From: Deinococcus radiotolerans
GTDB lineage: Bacteria; Deinococcota; Deinococci; Deinococcales; Deinococcaceae
Direction of reading: 5' to 3'
NCBI RefSeq assembly: GCF_014647435.1
Contig: NZ_BMPE01000001.1
Coordinates: 62,001 to 126,000 of the forward strand
DNA length: 64,000 nt
Positions 9,401 through 16,819 of the stretch are shown here, one piece after another. The notes below the pieces were generated by a model. The model was not told where the DNA came from, searched no databases, and was given only the letters and a program-made list of their open reading frames with translations. The position numbers and the translations under genes are program-made. How positions within the stretch are numbered: the first letter of the stretch is position 1; every line of letters starts with the position of its first letter.

Positions 9401-12400
9401 GTCGGCGGCCCGCAGGCTGGCGCTGCCGCTGGCGCGCCACTCGCCGCGCCGCACGGACAGCTGGGCCTGCGGGTCCGCCAGGGTGCCGTCCGCCGTGACG
9501 GTCACGGCCCCCTCGGGCCGGGTCAGGCTGGCGGTGCCCAGCAGCGCCCACTCGCCGCGCGCGCCGGGGCGGGCTTCCAGCACGCCGCTGCCCTGCGCCT
9601 GCGGGCCGTCCACGAGGCGCAGCTGCACGCCGCGCGCACTGGCGACCACGCGGGCGCCCGCGCCGAGAAGGCCCGCCTCGCCCTGTGCGAGCGGCGTGCC
9701 CAGCGGGCCACTCAGGCGGAGCGTCAGCGGCTGCGTCAGGACCCCGGCCGGTCCGCCTGTGACGCGCGCGCTGCCGCGCCAGCCGCCCAGGCGGTCAGCG
9801 GTGACGTCCAGCGCGGCGCGCAGGCCCTGCGGCCCACTGAGGTTCCCGCGCGCACTGAGCGCCTGGGCGCGGTTGGTGACCTGCACGCGGCCCGCCAGGG
9901 TGCCGGTCGCGTCCACGGTTAGGTCGGCCGTGCCGTCCAGGGCCGCGCTCCCCGTGGCTTCCAGTTCACTCCCGAAGGCCTTCGCGGACAGTCGGTCGAG
10001 GGTCACCCGGGTGTCGTCCAGCGTCGCGACCGTCCGGCCCGCCTGCGTCAGTGTTCCCTTCACTCCGGCCAGCGTGCCGGACAGGGTGCCGTTCAGGTCG
10101 CCCAGCGTGACCCCGGCCAGCGCCGCGCCGCGCGTGCTCAGCGTGCCCGCCAGGGTGGGGGAGACCAGCGTGCCGCCCAGGCTGGCGCTCAGGGTCGCCT
10201 CGCCCGCGCCGCCCACCAGCGGCAGCGGCGTGACGTTCAGGCGGCCCGCCAGCGCCGGGATGAGGTTCGCGCCCGGCGTGAGGCTCAGCGAGCCCGCACC
10301 CAGTCGCCCGGCCGCCAGCGCGTACGTGCCGCGCCCGTCGCCGGTCAGGGTCACGGGGTCGGAGAGGCCCGCCACGCTGGCCCGCACCGAGCCGGACAGG
10401 CGCGGCCACACACCTTTCAGATCCAGGGTCGCGCGGGTCTTACCACTGCTGACCGTGCCGTACAGGCGGGCGCGCAGGGTGCCCGCCGCGAGGTCGAGGT
10501 CGCTCGCCTCGGCGTACACCGTGCCGCCCAGCCCCCCCTTCAGGGCCGCGCGGGCGTTCAGGCGCGGGTCGAGCACACGGCCCGACGCGGTGATCAGCGC
10601 CTCCAGCTGGTCGGTGGTCAGCGTCACGCGGCCCGCCACGGCGGGGTCGGCGGTGCGGCCCGAGAAGGTCAGGTCCGCGCCCAGCGTGCCGTCTCCCAGC
10701 GACGCGGCGTTCAGGTACGCGGTGCTCAGGTCGCGCGCGGTCACGCGCAGCCCGCCCGGCAGCGAGCCCTGGGCGCGCAGCACGCCGTCACGCAGGCTGC
10801 CACTCAGGTCGGCGCTCAGCACGTCCGCGCTCGGATCGAAGGCGGCGCGGCCGTACAGGCTGAACGGCCCGGCCTGCGCCTGCTCGCCCTTCACGGCGAG
10901 ATTCTGCGCGTTCAGCGCCTCCAGGCCGCCCGAGAGGGTCCCGCTGGCGCTCAGGGTGCCCGCCACGGTCAGGGCGTCCACGTTTAGCCCGGCGGGCAGC
11001 AGCCGCGCCGCGCGCAGGCCGTCCAGGCGCAGCGAGGCGGCGTAGCGGCCGCGGTCCAGGGTAGCCAGTCCGCTCGTGCGCGCACCGGTCAGCTGCACGC
11101 GGGCGTTCCCGGCGGCGTAGCGGGCGCTCAGGTCGCCACTCAGGTCCCCCTGCGCGTCCTGCACGGCGCCGCTGAACGCGGCAGTCAGCGCACTCCACGA
11201 CGTGCCGCCCAGCGTGGCCGCGCCGCTCAGGCGCAGCTGCTCCGCGCGGCCCCACAGGGCGCCCGCGTCGAAGCTCGCCAGGGTCAGGGTGCCGCCCGGC
11301 CGCAGCGGGAGGCTGGCGGGCAGGCGCCCGGTCACGCGGGCCTCGCGCACTCCCGTGCCCAGGGTGGCCGCCACGCTCAGGTCCCCCGTGGACGTGCCGT
11401 CCAGCAGGGCGTCCAGCGGCCCGCCGGGCACGTCGCCCACCGCGCGCAGCGCCCCGCTGAAGCCCGTGCGGGCGTTCCAGCCGATCGGGCCGCGCAGCCG
11501 CACGTCCGTGTCCGCGTTCACGAGCGCCGCGTTCAGGGTCAGCGCGACCCGTTGCAGGCCACCCAGCGCGCTGGTGCCCAGCTCGCCGCGCACCTCGCCG
11601 GCCAGGGGCGCGCCCGTGAACACCGCGCGGTACGCGCCGCCCAGCAGGTGCGCCGAGACGCGCGTGCCCGCCGCGCGCAGGCCCGACGGCCCGTCCGCCA
11701 GGATGCCCTGCGCGGTCACGTCCGGCCGGGAGATGCTGCCGCGCACCTGCGCCGTGTATGTGCCGGGCAGCAGGTCGGTCAGGGTCGCCCTGGCGTCCAG
11801 TTTCAGCGCCGGGAACAGCGGCCCGCTGGCCCGCACGGTGCCCTGCGCGAGTTCGGCCTGCGCGCCCTCAAGGCGCAGCGCGCCGCCCGCATAGCGCAGC
11901 GGGGCGCGGAAGGTCACGCCCGACACCTCGCCCTGCGCGGTGGCGCGCACGTCGGCCAGGGTGCCGCCCAAGGTGACGGACGCCCGGCCCGCCTGCCCCA
12001 GCAGGGGCCGCAGGTCGCCCGCGTTCGCCGAGCCGCCCAGGGTCCAGGCGCCCAGGCCCGCCCCGGCGCGCTGCGAGGCGGTCAGGTCCAGCGCCGCGCC
12101 GGCCACGCTGCCGCCCAGGGTCACGCGGGCCGCGCCGCCTGTCAGGGCCACGCCGGTCGCGGTGACGTTCACGGCCTTCCCGGCGTACGACCCGGTCACG
12201 CGCAGGGTCAGCGCGTCCCCCGCCCCAGGCCCCGCGCGGCCGGTCAGGGCGGCGCGCAGGTCCTCGAAGGTCACGGCGGCGTTCGCCTGCGGGTACAGCG
12301 GGCCGCGCACGCTCAGTGCCTGCCCGCCCAGGGTGCTGCTCAGGTTCGCGCTGACCTGCCCGCGCAGCAGGCTGACGCTGCCGCGCGCCGCCTGCCCGGC

Positions 12401-15400
12401 GGCCTGCACGTTCACGTCCGCGCGCCCGGTCGCCCGCGCGAAGTCCAGCTCCGGGACGCTCAGGTTCAGGCCGATGCGGCCGCGCACGCCGTCCAGTACC
12501 GGGCTCAGCACCCGGGCGTCCAACACGGCGCTGCGGACCGTCAGCCCCGCGCCGCTGTAGGCCACCGGAATCCGCGAGCCCGGGTGGGTGAGGGTGCCCC
12601 GCACGGTCAGTCCGCTGCGCCAGTCCGCGCGGGCGTCCAGCCGCAGCGGGTCGCCCAGGTACCGGGTGCCGCTCGTGAACAGCGTGGCGCTGCTGCCGCC
12701 CAGCGCGACCTCCAGCCGCCCCGGCACGAGCGCCGCGCGCACGTCGGCCGGCAACGCCGCCGCGAACGGCGCGAGGCTGGTGCTCAGCGTGCCCCCCAGC
12801 GCCGGGAGGACCGACACCCGCCCGGTCAGCGGCCCCGAAGGCAGCGCCAGCAGGGTGGTCGTGCCCTGCCCGGCCAGCCGCACGGTACCCGCCTGCTCTG
12901 TCGCGGGGGTGCCCCCCAGCGCGTAGCGCAGGCCCAGGGCCCCGGTCCAGGTTCCACTCGCGTACGTCAGGTCGCCCACGGTCGCGCGCGCTCCGGTCAG
13001 CGAGCCGCGCACGGGGAACGACTGCCTCGGCACGCTCAGCGTGGTCGGGCCCACCCCGAAGCGCTGCGGCTTCACGGTCAGGGTGCCGCGCAGGTCCGCC
13101 ACGCTGCCGCCCGCCGTCGCCGTGAAGTACGGTCCGGTCACGCGCAGGTTCAGGCCCTCCAGCGTGGCGGGCAGCCGCACCCGCCCGGTCGCGGTGACCG
13201 CCTGCCCCGCGACCGAGCCGGTCACGCGCAGCGCCCCCCGGTCCGCGCGGACCAGGAACGGCCCGGCGTTCAGGCTGCCGTTCAGGACGCCGCCGCGCGC
13301 GGTCAGGGTCCCCTCCAGCCGCTGACCGGCCAGCCTGAGGCCCTGCGCGGTCAGGTTCAGGTTGTCGAAGCCCGCCAGGGTCACGGTCGCGCGGCCACCC
13401 TGCGTGTCCCGCACCGCGATCTGCCCGCGCGGCTCGGTCCCGGCACCCTGCACGTTGCCGTCCACGAACAGTCCGTTCCCGAGCGGTCCACTGACATCCA
13501 CGTCGTAGCGCCCACTGGGGAGCGAGGCGGTGCCCTCGGCACGCAGGCCCTCGCCGTCCGTGACGAGCAGGTTCAGCCCGTTCCACGGCCCGCTGACCGC
13601 CAGGGTGTACTGGTCGAGCACGCCCCGCGCATTCACCGCGCCCCGGAACGAGCCGCCCGGCCCGGGCGCCCACGACGCGCGGCCCTGCACGCGCCCAGCC
13701 TGCCCGAAGGCCGTCAGGGCCTGCGCGCCGCTGACCTGCACCAGGCCGCTGCGGCCGTCGTAAGCGGCCGTCAGGTCACCCCAGGTGCCGCTGACGCGCA
13801 CGGCGGGCGTCAGGGTGCCGCGCAGGTTCACCGCCTGCGCGGGCAGCGTCACGCCACCGAAGGACAGGACGCCTGTGCGGCCGGTCACGGCGGCCCTCAG
13901 CGCGCCGTACGGGCCGGTCACGCGGGCGTTTAGAGTCTGCCCCTGCGCCTGCACGGTCCCGCCCACCTGAACGTCGGGGAAGACCCGACCCGCGACCTGC
14001 GCGGCCACGCGGCCCGCTCCGCTGCCCGACGTCACGGTCAGGTCCGCCGTGACCGGCGTGCCTGCGCCCGGCTGCCGGGTCAGGGTGCCCCGGATCGCTG
14101 CACCCGCGGCCTGCGCGTTCACGCGCGCCGAGCCACCCCGCCCGGCGAGGTTCAGGTCCAGTGTGCCGCCCAGGTTCAGGCCCGGCAGCAGGGGCCGCAG
14201 CGCGCCCAGGTTCACGCGCCCATTCGCGGTGATGTTCTCGCCGTTCAGGGTGCCGCTGGCCGTGTCGCCCCGAGTGGTCAGGCTGAAGCGCACGCCGTCC
14301 GCCAGCGTCACGGTCCCCCGGATGTCCGCGCCCGCCACGCGCGCCTGCACGCGGTACGGGGCGCGCAGGTCCGCGTCGGCTAGGATGGTCACGCCGTTCG
14401 ACGTGCCACGCAACTGCGCGGTCGTGCCGTTGCCCTCGGCGCTCAGCGTCACCCCCGCCCCCACGGCCTTCAGCGACCCGAAGGCCTTCAGGGTGTTCGT
14501 GACCGTCACGTCCCCTGTGATCCGCAGGCCGCCCGCCACGGCGAGGTTCCGGGCGCGCAGTCCGAAGGCGTCCCCGTTCCAGGTCAGGCGCTGCGATCCG
14601 GCCGTGAACGTCCCGCGCTGCCGCACGTAGTTCAGGGCCAGCGGCCCACTCAACGGCTGCGGCACGCCCGGCACGCTCGCGTTCAGGGTGCCCGTCACGT
14701 CCCCGCCTGTCAGGTCAATGCGGCCCCCGCCGGTCAGGGTTACCCCGCCCCCGGAGAGGTCCCGCGCGGCCCAGGTGCCCCGGAAGTTCTTATCCAGACT
14801 CAGGCTCGCTGCGCCCAGGTCCACGCGCAGGCCCTGGCGGTCAAAGGCCGCCGTGCCTGACAGGCCCGTGAAGGGCCCCGCCTGCCCGTCCGTGATGCGC
14901 GCGCGTAGATCCTCCGGCGTGCCGCTCAGGGCCACGCGCGCACCCGCCGCACCGAACGTGGGGTTCAGCACGGCGTTCAGGCGGCTGCCCTCCAGCGCGA
15001 AGGTGCCGCGCAGCGGGCCGCCCAGGCCCTGCCCGTCGAAGGTCAAGAGGTTCTTCGCGTCAATGCGGCCCTCGACGTCCAGGGCTTTCTGCGCGAAGGT
15101 GCCGTTCAGGCTCACGCGGCCCTCGCGCCCGAAGGCCCAGCGGCCCGCGAGTTTCTGCGCCGCGCCGCCCAGCGCCGTGTCCGCGCTGAACGCCAGATCG
15201 TTCGTCTGCCCGGCCACGTTGCCGTCCTGGTTCAGGAAGGTGTACTCGGCGTTCGCGTTACTGAAGCCCACGCCCGCCAGCGTGCCCGCACCCTGCGCGT
15301 ACGCCTTCACGCGCACCGTGCTCCAGCCGCCCGCCTTGACCCGCAGCTTCAGGTTGCCGTCCCCCGTCGTGCCCAGCGCGCGGGCCAGCCCCGACACGGT

Positions 15401-16330
15401 GGGTGTGGCGTCGGCCGTGACCGACCAGTTCTGCGCCTTCAGGTCCACGCCGCCGGTCGCGGTGACCGGGCCGTTCCAGCCCCGCCCGGCGAGGTTCAGG
15501 CGGATGTCGTCCCCCCGGTGCGTGGCAATGCCCTGAATACCGGTCACGGTGACGAACTTCGCCTCCGGCACGCGCAGCGCGGCGCCCGTCACCTTCAGGT
15601 CGCCCACGATGGGGCCGTCCCCGAGCACGTAGCGTCCGGTGATGCGCCCGGCGGTCACGCCCGGCCAGTAGTGGTTCAGCACCCGCGCGTCCGCGTCCAG
15701 GTTCACCGTGAACACGTTCGCGCCCCCCTTCTCAGCCACCAGCACGTCCGCGTTCAGGTCGCCGTCGCGGGTCGCGCCGCGCACCGCCAGCGCCCCGTCC
15801 CGCCCCGGCGTGACTGTGAAGCGCCCATCCGGGACGTTGAAGCCCGTGCCGTCCACGTTCAGGCGGGTGCGCTGCACGTTCAGGCCGCCCAGCACGACCT
15901 TCCAGCCGCCCCCGCCGCCCCCTGCGCCGCCACCCCCGCCGAACAACTGCTGCAACTTCAGGTTCAGCGCCGCGTCGGACGCCTGCACGTTCAGCCGCAC
16001 CACGCGCGTCAGGGGATTCACGCTGGCGACCGTCACGCCCACGCGGCCCGCCTCGCCCTTCAGGCCCGGGATGTTCACGCGCACGCCCGACAGGTTCGGC
16101 GCCCACAGTGGTCCCGTGACCCGGTCCGCACTCACGCCCGCCGGTGTCCCGAAGCGCGCCAGCAGCGCCCCGCCCAGCAGGGTGGGCAGCAGCGCCAGAA
16201 TCAGCAGCAGGGCGCCCAGAACGGCCAGAACCCACCACCACACCCGGCCCCGGCGGCGCGGGGGGGGCGCGGTCTCCGGAGCGGCGGGGTCCTGCGTCAC
16301 GTCACGGTCTTCGGGGCGCGGTCCCGTCAC
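6473..16330 (-). CDS. tamB: giant TamB-family (DUF490) translocation/assembly protein
   Basis: With the GTG at 16330 as start, this is a 3285-residue protein; E. coli TamB has about 1260. Residues 1-30 are cytoplasmic and Arg-rich, a membrane anchor spans about 31-55 (WWWVLAVLGALLLILALLPT), and a Gly-rich linker follows near residue 135. The next roughly 2800 residues are repeating amphipathic beta strands (G-V-x-L-x-G type), as expected for a long hydrophobic-groove bridge of the TamB/YhbN/AsmA type. The last 300 or so residues form the conserved TamB domain and end in aromatic strands (TFSVGYNVNDRTNVNFG, FRFGIRYLFGR). TamB-type proteins serve outer-envelope protein or lipid transport between the two membranes of diderms. 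No TamA/Omp85 gene is adjacent. The alternative starts are GTG 16375 and GTG 16366; 16330 is preferred because it overlaps the stop of the upstream short ORF. Confidence 0.9.
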   Translation of the reverse strand: MTGPRPEDRDVTQDPAAPETAPPPRRRGRVWWWVLAVLGALLLILALLPTLLGGALLARFGTPAGVSADRVTGPLWAPNLSGVRVNIPGLKGEAGRVGVTVASVNPLTRVVRLNVQASDAALNLKLQQLFGGGGGAGGGGGGWKVVLGGLNVQRTRLNVDGTGFNVPDGRFTVTPGRDGALAVRGATRDGDLNADVLVAEKGGANVFTVNLDADARVLNHYWPGVTAGRITGRYVLGDGPIVGDLKVTGAALRVPEAKFVTVTGIQGIATHRGDDIRLNLAGRGWNGPVTATGGVDLKAQNWSVTADATPTVSGLARALGTTGDGNLKLRVKAGGWSTVRVKAYAQGAGTLAGVGFSNANAEYTFLNQDGNVAGQTNDLAFSADTALGGAAQKLAGRWAFGREGRVSLNGTFAQKALDVEGRIDAKNLLTFDGQGLGGPLRGTFALEGSRLNAVLNPTFGAAGARVALSGTPEDLRARITDGQAGPFTGLSGTAAFDRQGLRVDLGAASLSLDKNFRGTWAARDLSGGGVTLTGGGRIDLTGGDVTGTLNASVPGVPQPLSGPLALNYVRQRGTFTAGSQRLTWNGDAFGLRARNLAVAGGLRITGDVTVTNTLKAFGSLKAVGAGVTLSAEGNGTTAQLRGTSNGVTILADADLRAPYRVQARVAGADIRGTVTLADGVRFSLTTRGDTASGTLNGENITANGRVNLGALRPLLPGLNLGGTLDLNLAGRGGSARVNAQAAGAAIRGTLTRQPGAGTPVTADLTVTSGSGAGRVAAQVAGRVFPDVQVGGTVQAQGQTLNARVTGPYGALRAAVTGRTGVLSFGGVTLPAQAVNLRGTLTPAVRVSGTWGDLTAAYDGRSGLVQVSGAQALTAFGQAGRVQGRASWAPGPGGSFRGAVNARGVLDQYTLAVSGPWNGLNLLVTDGEGLRAEGTASLPSGRYDVDVSGPLGNGLFVDGNVQGAGTEPRGQIAVRDTQGGRATVTLAGFDNLNLTAQGLRLAGQRLEGTLTARGGVLNGSLNAGPFLVRADRGALRVTGSVAGQAVTATGRVRLPATLEGLNLRVTGPYFTATAGGSVADLRGTLTVKPQRFGVGPTTLSVPRQSFPVRGSLTGARATVGDLTYASGTWTGALGLRYALGGTPATEQAGTVRLAGQGTTTLLALPSGPLTGRVSVLPALGGTLSTSLAPFAAALPADVRAALVPGRLEVALGGSSATLFTSGTRYLGDPLRLDARADWRSGLTVRGTLTHPGSRIPVAYSGAGLTVRSAVLDARVLSPVLDGVRGRIGLNLSVPELDFARATGRADVNVQAAGQAARGSVSLLRGQVSANLSSTLGGQALSVRGPLYPQANAAVTFEDLRAALTGRAGPGAGDALTLRVTGSYAGKAVNVTATGVALTGGAARVTLGGSVAGAALDLTASQRAGAGLGAWTLGGSANAGDLRPLLGQAGRASVTLGGTLADVRATAQGEVSGVTFRAPLRYAGGALRLEGAQAELAQGTVRASGPLFPALKLDARATLTDLLPGTYTAQVRGSISRPDVTAQGILADGPSGLRAAGTRVSAHLLGGAYRAVFTGAPLAGEVRGELGTSALGGLQRVALTLNAALVNADTDVRLRGPIGWNARTGFSGALRAVGDVPGGPLDALLDGTSTGDLSVAATLGTGVREARVTGRLPASLPLRPGGTLTLASFDAGALWGRAEQLRLSGAATLGGTSWSALTAAFSGAVQDAQGDLSGDLSARYAAGNARVQLTGARTSGLATLDRGRYAASLRLDGLRAARLLPAGLNVDALTVAGTLSASGTLSGGLEALNAQNLAVKGEQAQAGPFSLYGRAAFDPSADVLSADLSGSLRDGVLRAQGSLPGGLRVTARDLSTAYLNAASLGDGTLGADLTFSGRTADPAVAGRVTLTTDQLEALITASGRVLDPRLNARAALKGGLGGTVYAEASDLDLAAGTLRARLYGTVSSGKTRATLDLKGVWPRLSGSVRASVAGLSDPVTLTGDGRGTYALAAGRLGAGSLSLTPGANLIPALAGRLNVTPLPLVGGAGEATLSASLGGTLVSPTLAGTLSTRGAALAGVTLGDLNGTLSGTLAGVKGTLTQAGRTVATLDDTRVTLDRLSAKAFGSELEATGSAALDGTADLTVDATGTLAGRVQVTNRAQALSARGNLSGPQGLRAALDVTADRLGGWRGSARVTGGPAGVLTQPLTLRLSGPLGTPLAQGEAGLLGAGARVVASARGVQLRLVDGPQAQGSGVLEARPGARGEWALLGTASLTRPEGAVTVTADGTLADPQAQLSVRRGEWRASGSASLRAADLNVSDGLVDGSLRWQAGQLAANLPGLNLGRLGITGLSGLLTASGSVNTDTSSGRVALTVRELDTPYAVPYLGVALRGNVDGEVTLTGGRPAVNLTAALSAGTLTLRAAQGPEVWTGTLTGRLTREAGTLDVNVRAAGDGLRGTLGVTAYPLDLAGQAVALNGTVSLNGQTFTADLRGGNDMGSADLNASGGVADLLPALEGVLAVRPTGEGYSLRATLDELEVQDLKIAPALSGRVSGEANLRGGGGTFVLRADALTVGPKTLPARLEGTQVGSDWRIRGFLGQSDFTAGLGSGEVFGQGNLRALPVGALVGAFTGEAPGEGVVTGVARFRFPLADPTAGTLNVVAERIRVSATSGTGKDAVTETLTGSGTLDFANRELRGVNIQLGGAGTWDVRGQYTRENVNLSAQFTNTTFTPVLRLVPGLVDLTPSLKGTLTLSAAGTYDRPRGLLRAQNLQGSVAGLSLSVPQFAGDLPDSGAFTAGGRVLTGGTVGSDGTLNVAGQLTLGRLSGTRVTFTGLLAPQPLGALPNSTVTLAQQTDGRWTLDAQSRSATTASGAGTLSLTGTLSPRWDLSLAARNYNLPLAVIYGRESALNADLRAVDDGSVIRVTGAADFARLVLGRVNAPATIPAPGQSNVDAATGRTTDNFVSPLPEQFTTFPQPQEDPAARPARPFLQRLVFEDIPITATNGIRIDENLVRAEFTGGLTLSGSGDRPRLSGEIRSQRGFVYLRENEFALQNGAVTFSGDNLYPKFSVQASGTVTAVTTRQRVPVTLELSGEFVTRSGSPVLDLTTTLRCTAEGSSCADPATGLPYGEAELYALVATGVPNLAALPSNLGALGSSAIQTALNVFVLGEFERTIANAFGLDVFRLTPQLSVEDGTVGATITLGSYLTRDLYLQYQVDLNGEGLINAEYTAPDSRFTFKVSTPLKGLNLQSIRPTFSVGYNVNDRTNVNFGVENGERGAVFRFGIRYLFGR

Positions 16331-16389
16331 GCCTCCACCCGGCCCGGCGTTGCCCGGTCCTTCCACTGTCCACACGCTCCTGGCCGCAT
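16327..16389 (-). CDS. predicted leaderless 20-codon upstream ORF coupled to tamB
   Basis: An ATG at 16389 lies exactly 7 bases after a TAGAAT -10 hexamer, so the mRNA would begin with this codon. The frame reads MRPGACGQWK, continues DRATPGRVEA, and stops with TGA at 16329-16327. That stop overlaps the GTG at 16330-16328 (sequence GTGA), which is an in-frame start of tamB. The sequence suggests that ribosomes load on the leaderless codon, translate 20 residues and restart on tamB. The peptide is basic and Gly/Pro-rich and has no recognisable function. It is not proven to be translated. It could instead be a chance frame, with tamB starting at GTG 16366 behind the AGGAG at about 16376-16380. 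Confidence 0.55.
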   Translation of the reverse strand: MRPGACGQWKDRATPGRVEA

Positions 16390-16396
16390 TCCCCGC

Positions 16397-16402
16397 ATTC
16401 TA
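16397..16402 (-). promoter_or_regulatory. -10 hexamer TAGAAT for the tamB unit
   Basis: The hexamer on the minus strand ends 7 bases before the short ORF ATG at 16389. The predicted transcription start is therefore that A. Confidence 0.6.
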
Positions 16403-16482
16403 CGCAGCGCCGCGTGAATGCCGCACCCACGGCATCCTCATGCAACCGTCAGAAACCCACCGTTCAAAGCGGCAAAAGCCGC

Positions 16483-16488
16483 TACGAT
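16483..16488 (+). promoter_or_regulatory. -10 hexamer TACGAT for acylphosphatase
   Basis: It ends 7 bases before the ATG at 16496. It is divergent from the tamB promoter about 80 bases away. Confidence 0.6.
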
Positions 16489-16495
16489 GCCCCCC

Positions 16496-16759
16496 ATGCG
16501 CCTGACCGCCCTCATCACCGGAACCGTGCAGGGCGTCGGGTACCGACGCTACGTGCAGCGGTACGCCCGCGACCTGAACCTCGCCGGGTACGCCGAGAAC
16601 CTCACTGACGGCCGTGTCGAGGTCGTCGCCGAGGGCCACAAGGACGACCTCGCGCGGCTGCTGCACTGGCTGCGGCGCGGCCCGCCTCACGCCCGCGTGC
16701 AGGACGTCCAGACCCAGCAGAGCGAGGCCACCGGCCTGAAGGACTTCCACCTGTACTGA
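16496..16759 (+). CDS. acyP: acylphosphatase
   Basis: This 87-residue protein is of the usual acylphosphatase size (85-100). It hydrolyses carboxyl-phosphate bonds such as acetyl phosphate in the cytoplasm. The phosphate-binding loop GTVQGVGYRRYVQRYA (residues 9-24) holds the catalytic Arg. The motif GYAENLTDGRVEVVAEG follows, with the catalytic Asn at about 40. The start at 16496 is set by the promoter; a longer frame from 16418 would add 26 residues that are not acylphosphatase-like. A strong bidirectional terminator follows. Confidence 0.95.
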   Translation: MRLTALITGTVQGVGYRRYVQRYARDLNLAGYAENLTDGRVEVVAEGHKDDLARLLHWLRRGPPHARVQDVQTQQSEATGLKDFHLY

Positions 16760-16770
16760 ATCGGCGGTGG

Positions 16771-16809
16771 GGAAGAGGGCGTGACTGACTACGGGTCACG
16801 CCCTCTTCC
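16771..16809. terminator. bidirectional intrinsic terminator
   Basis: A perfect 15-base stem: GGAAGAGGGCGTGAC (16771-16785) pairs with 16795-16809 around a 9-base loop. It separates the convergent acylphosphatase and WGR genes. Confidence 0.85.
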
Positions 16810-16819
16810 GGTGCGGTCC

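Noticed and set aside
11552..13933. A 793-codon open frame on the plus strand inside tamB
   Set aside because: It is antisense to an intact tamB frame, has the Arg/Gln/Ala-rich composition of a GC-driven shadow frame, and shows no domain or start signal. The other long plus-strand frames within 6.7-16.4 kb are the same kind.
6473..16330. Repeated short G-V-x-L strings in tamB that could suggest DNA repeats or an assembly artefact
   Set aside because: The repeats are at the protein-strand level and are divergent in DNA; the frame is open throughout and ends in a proper TamB domain.
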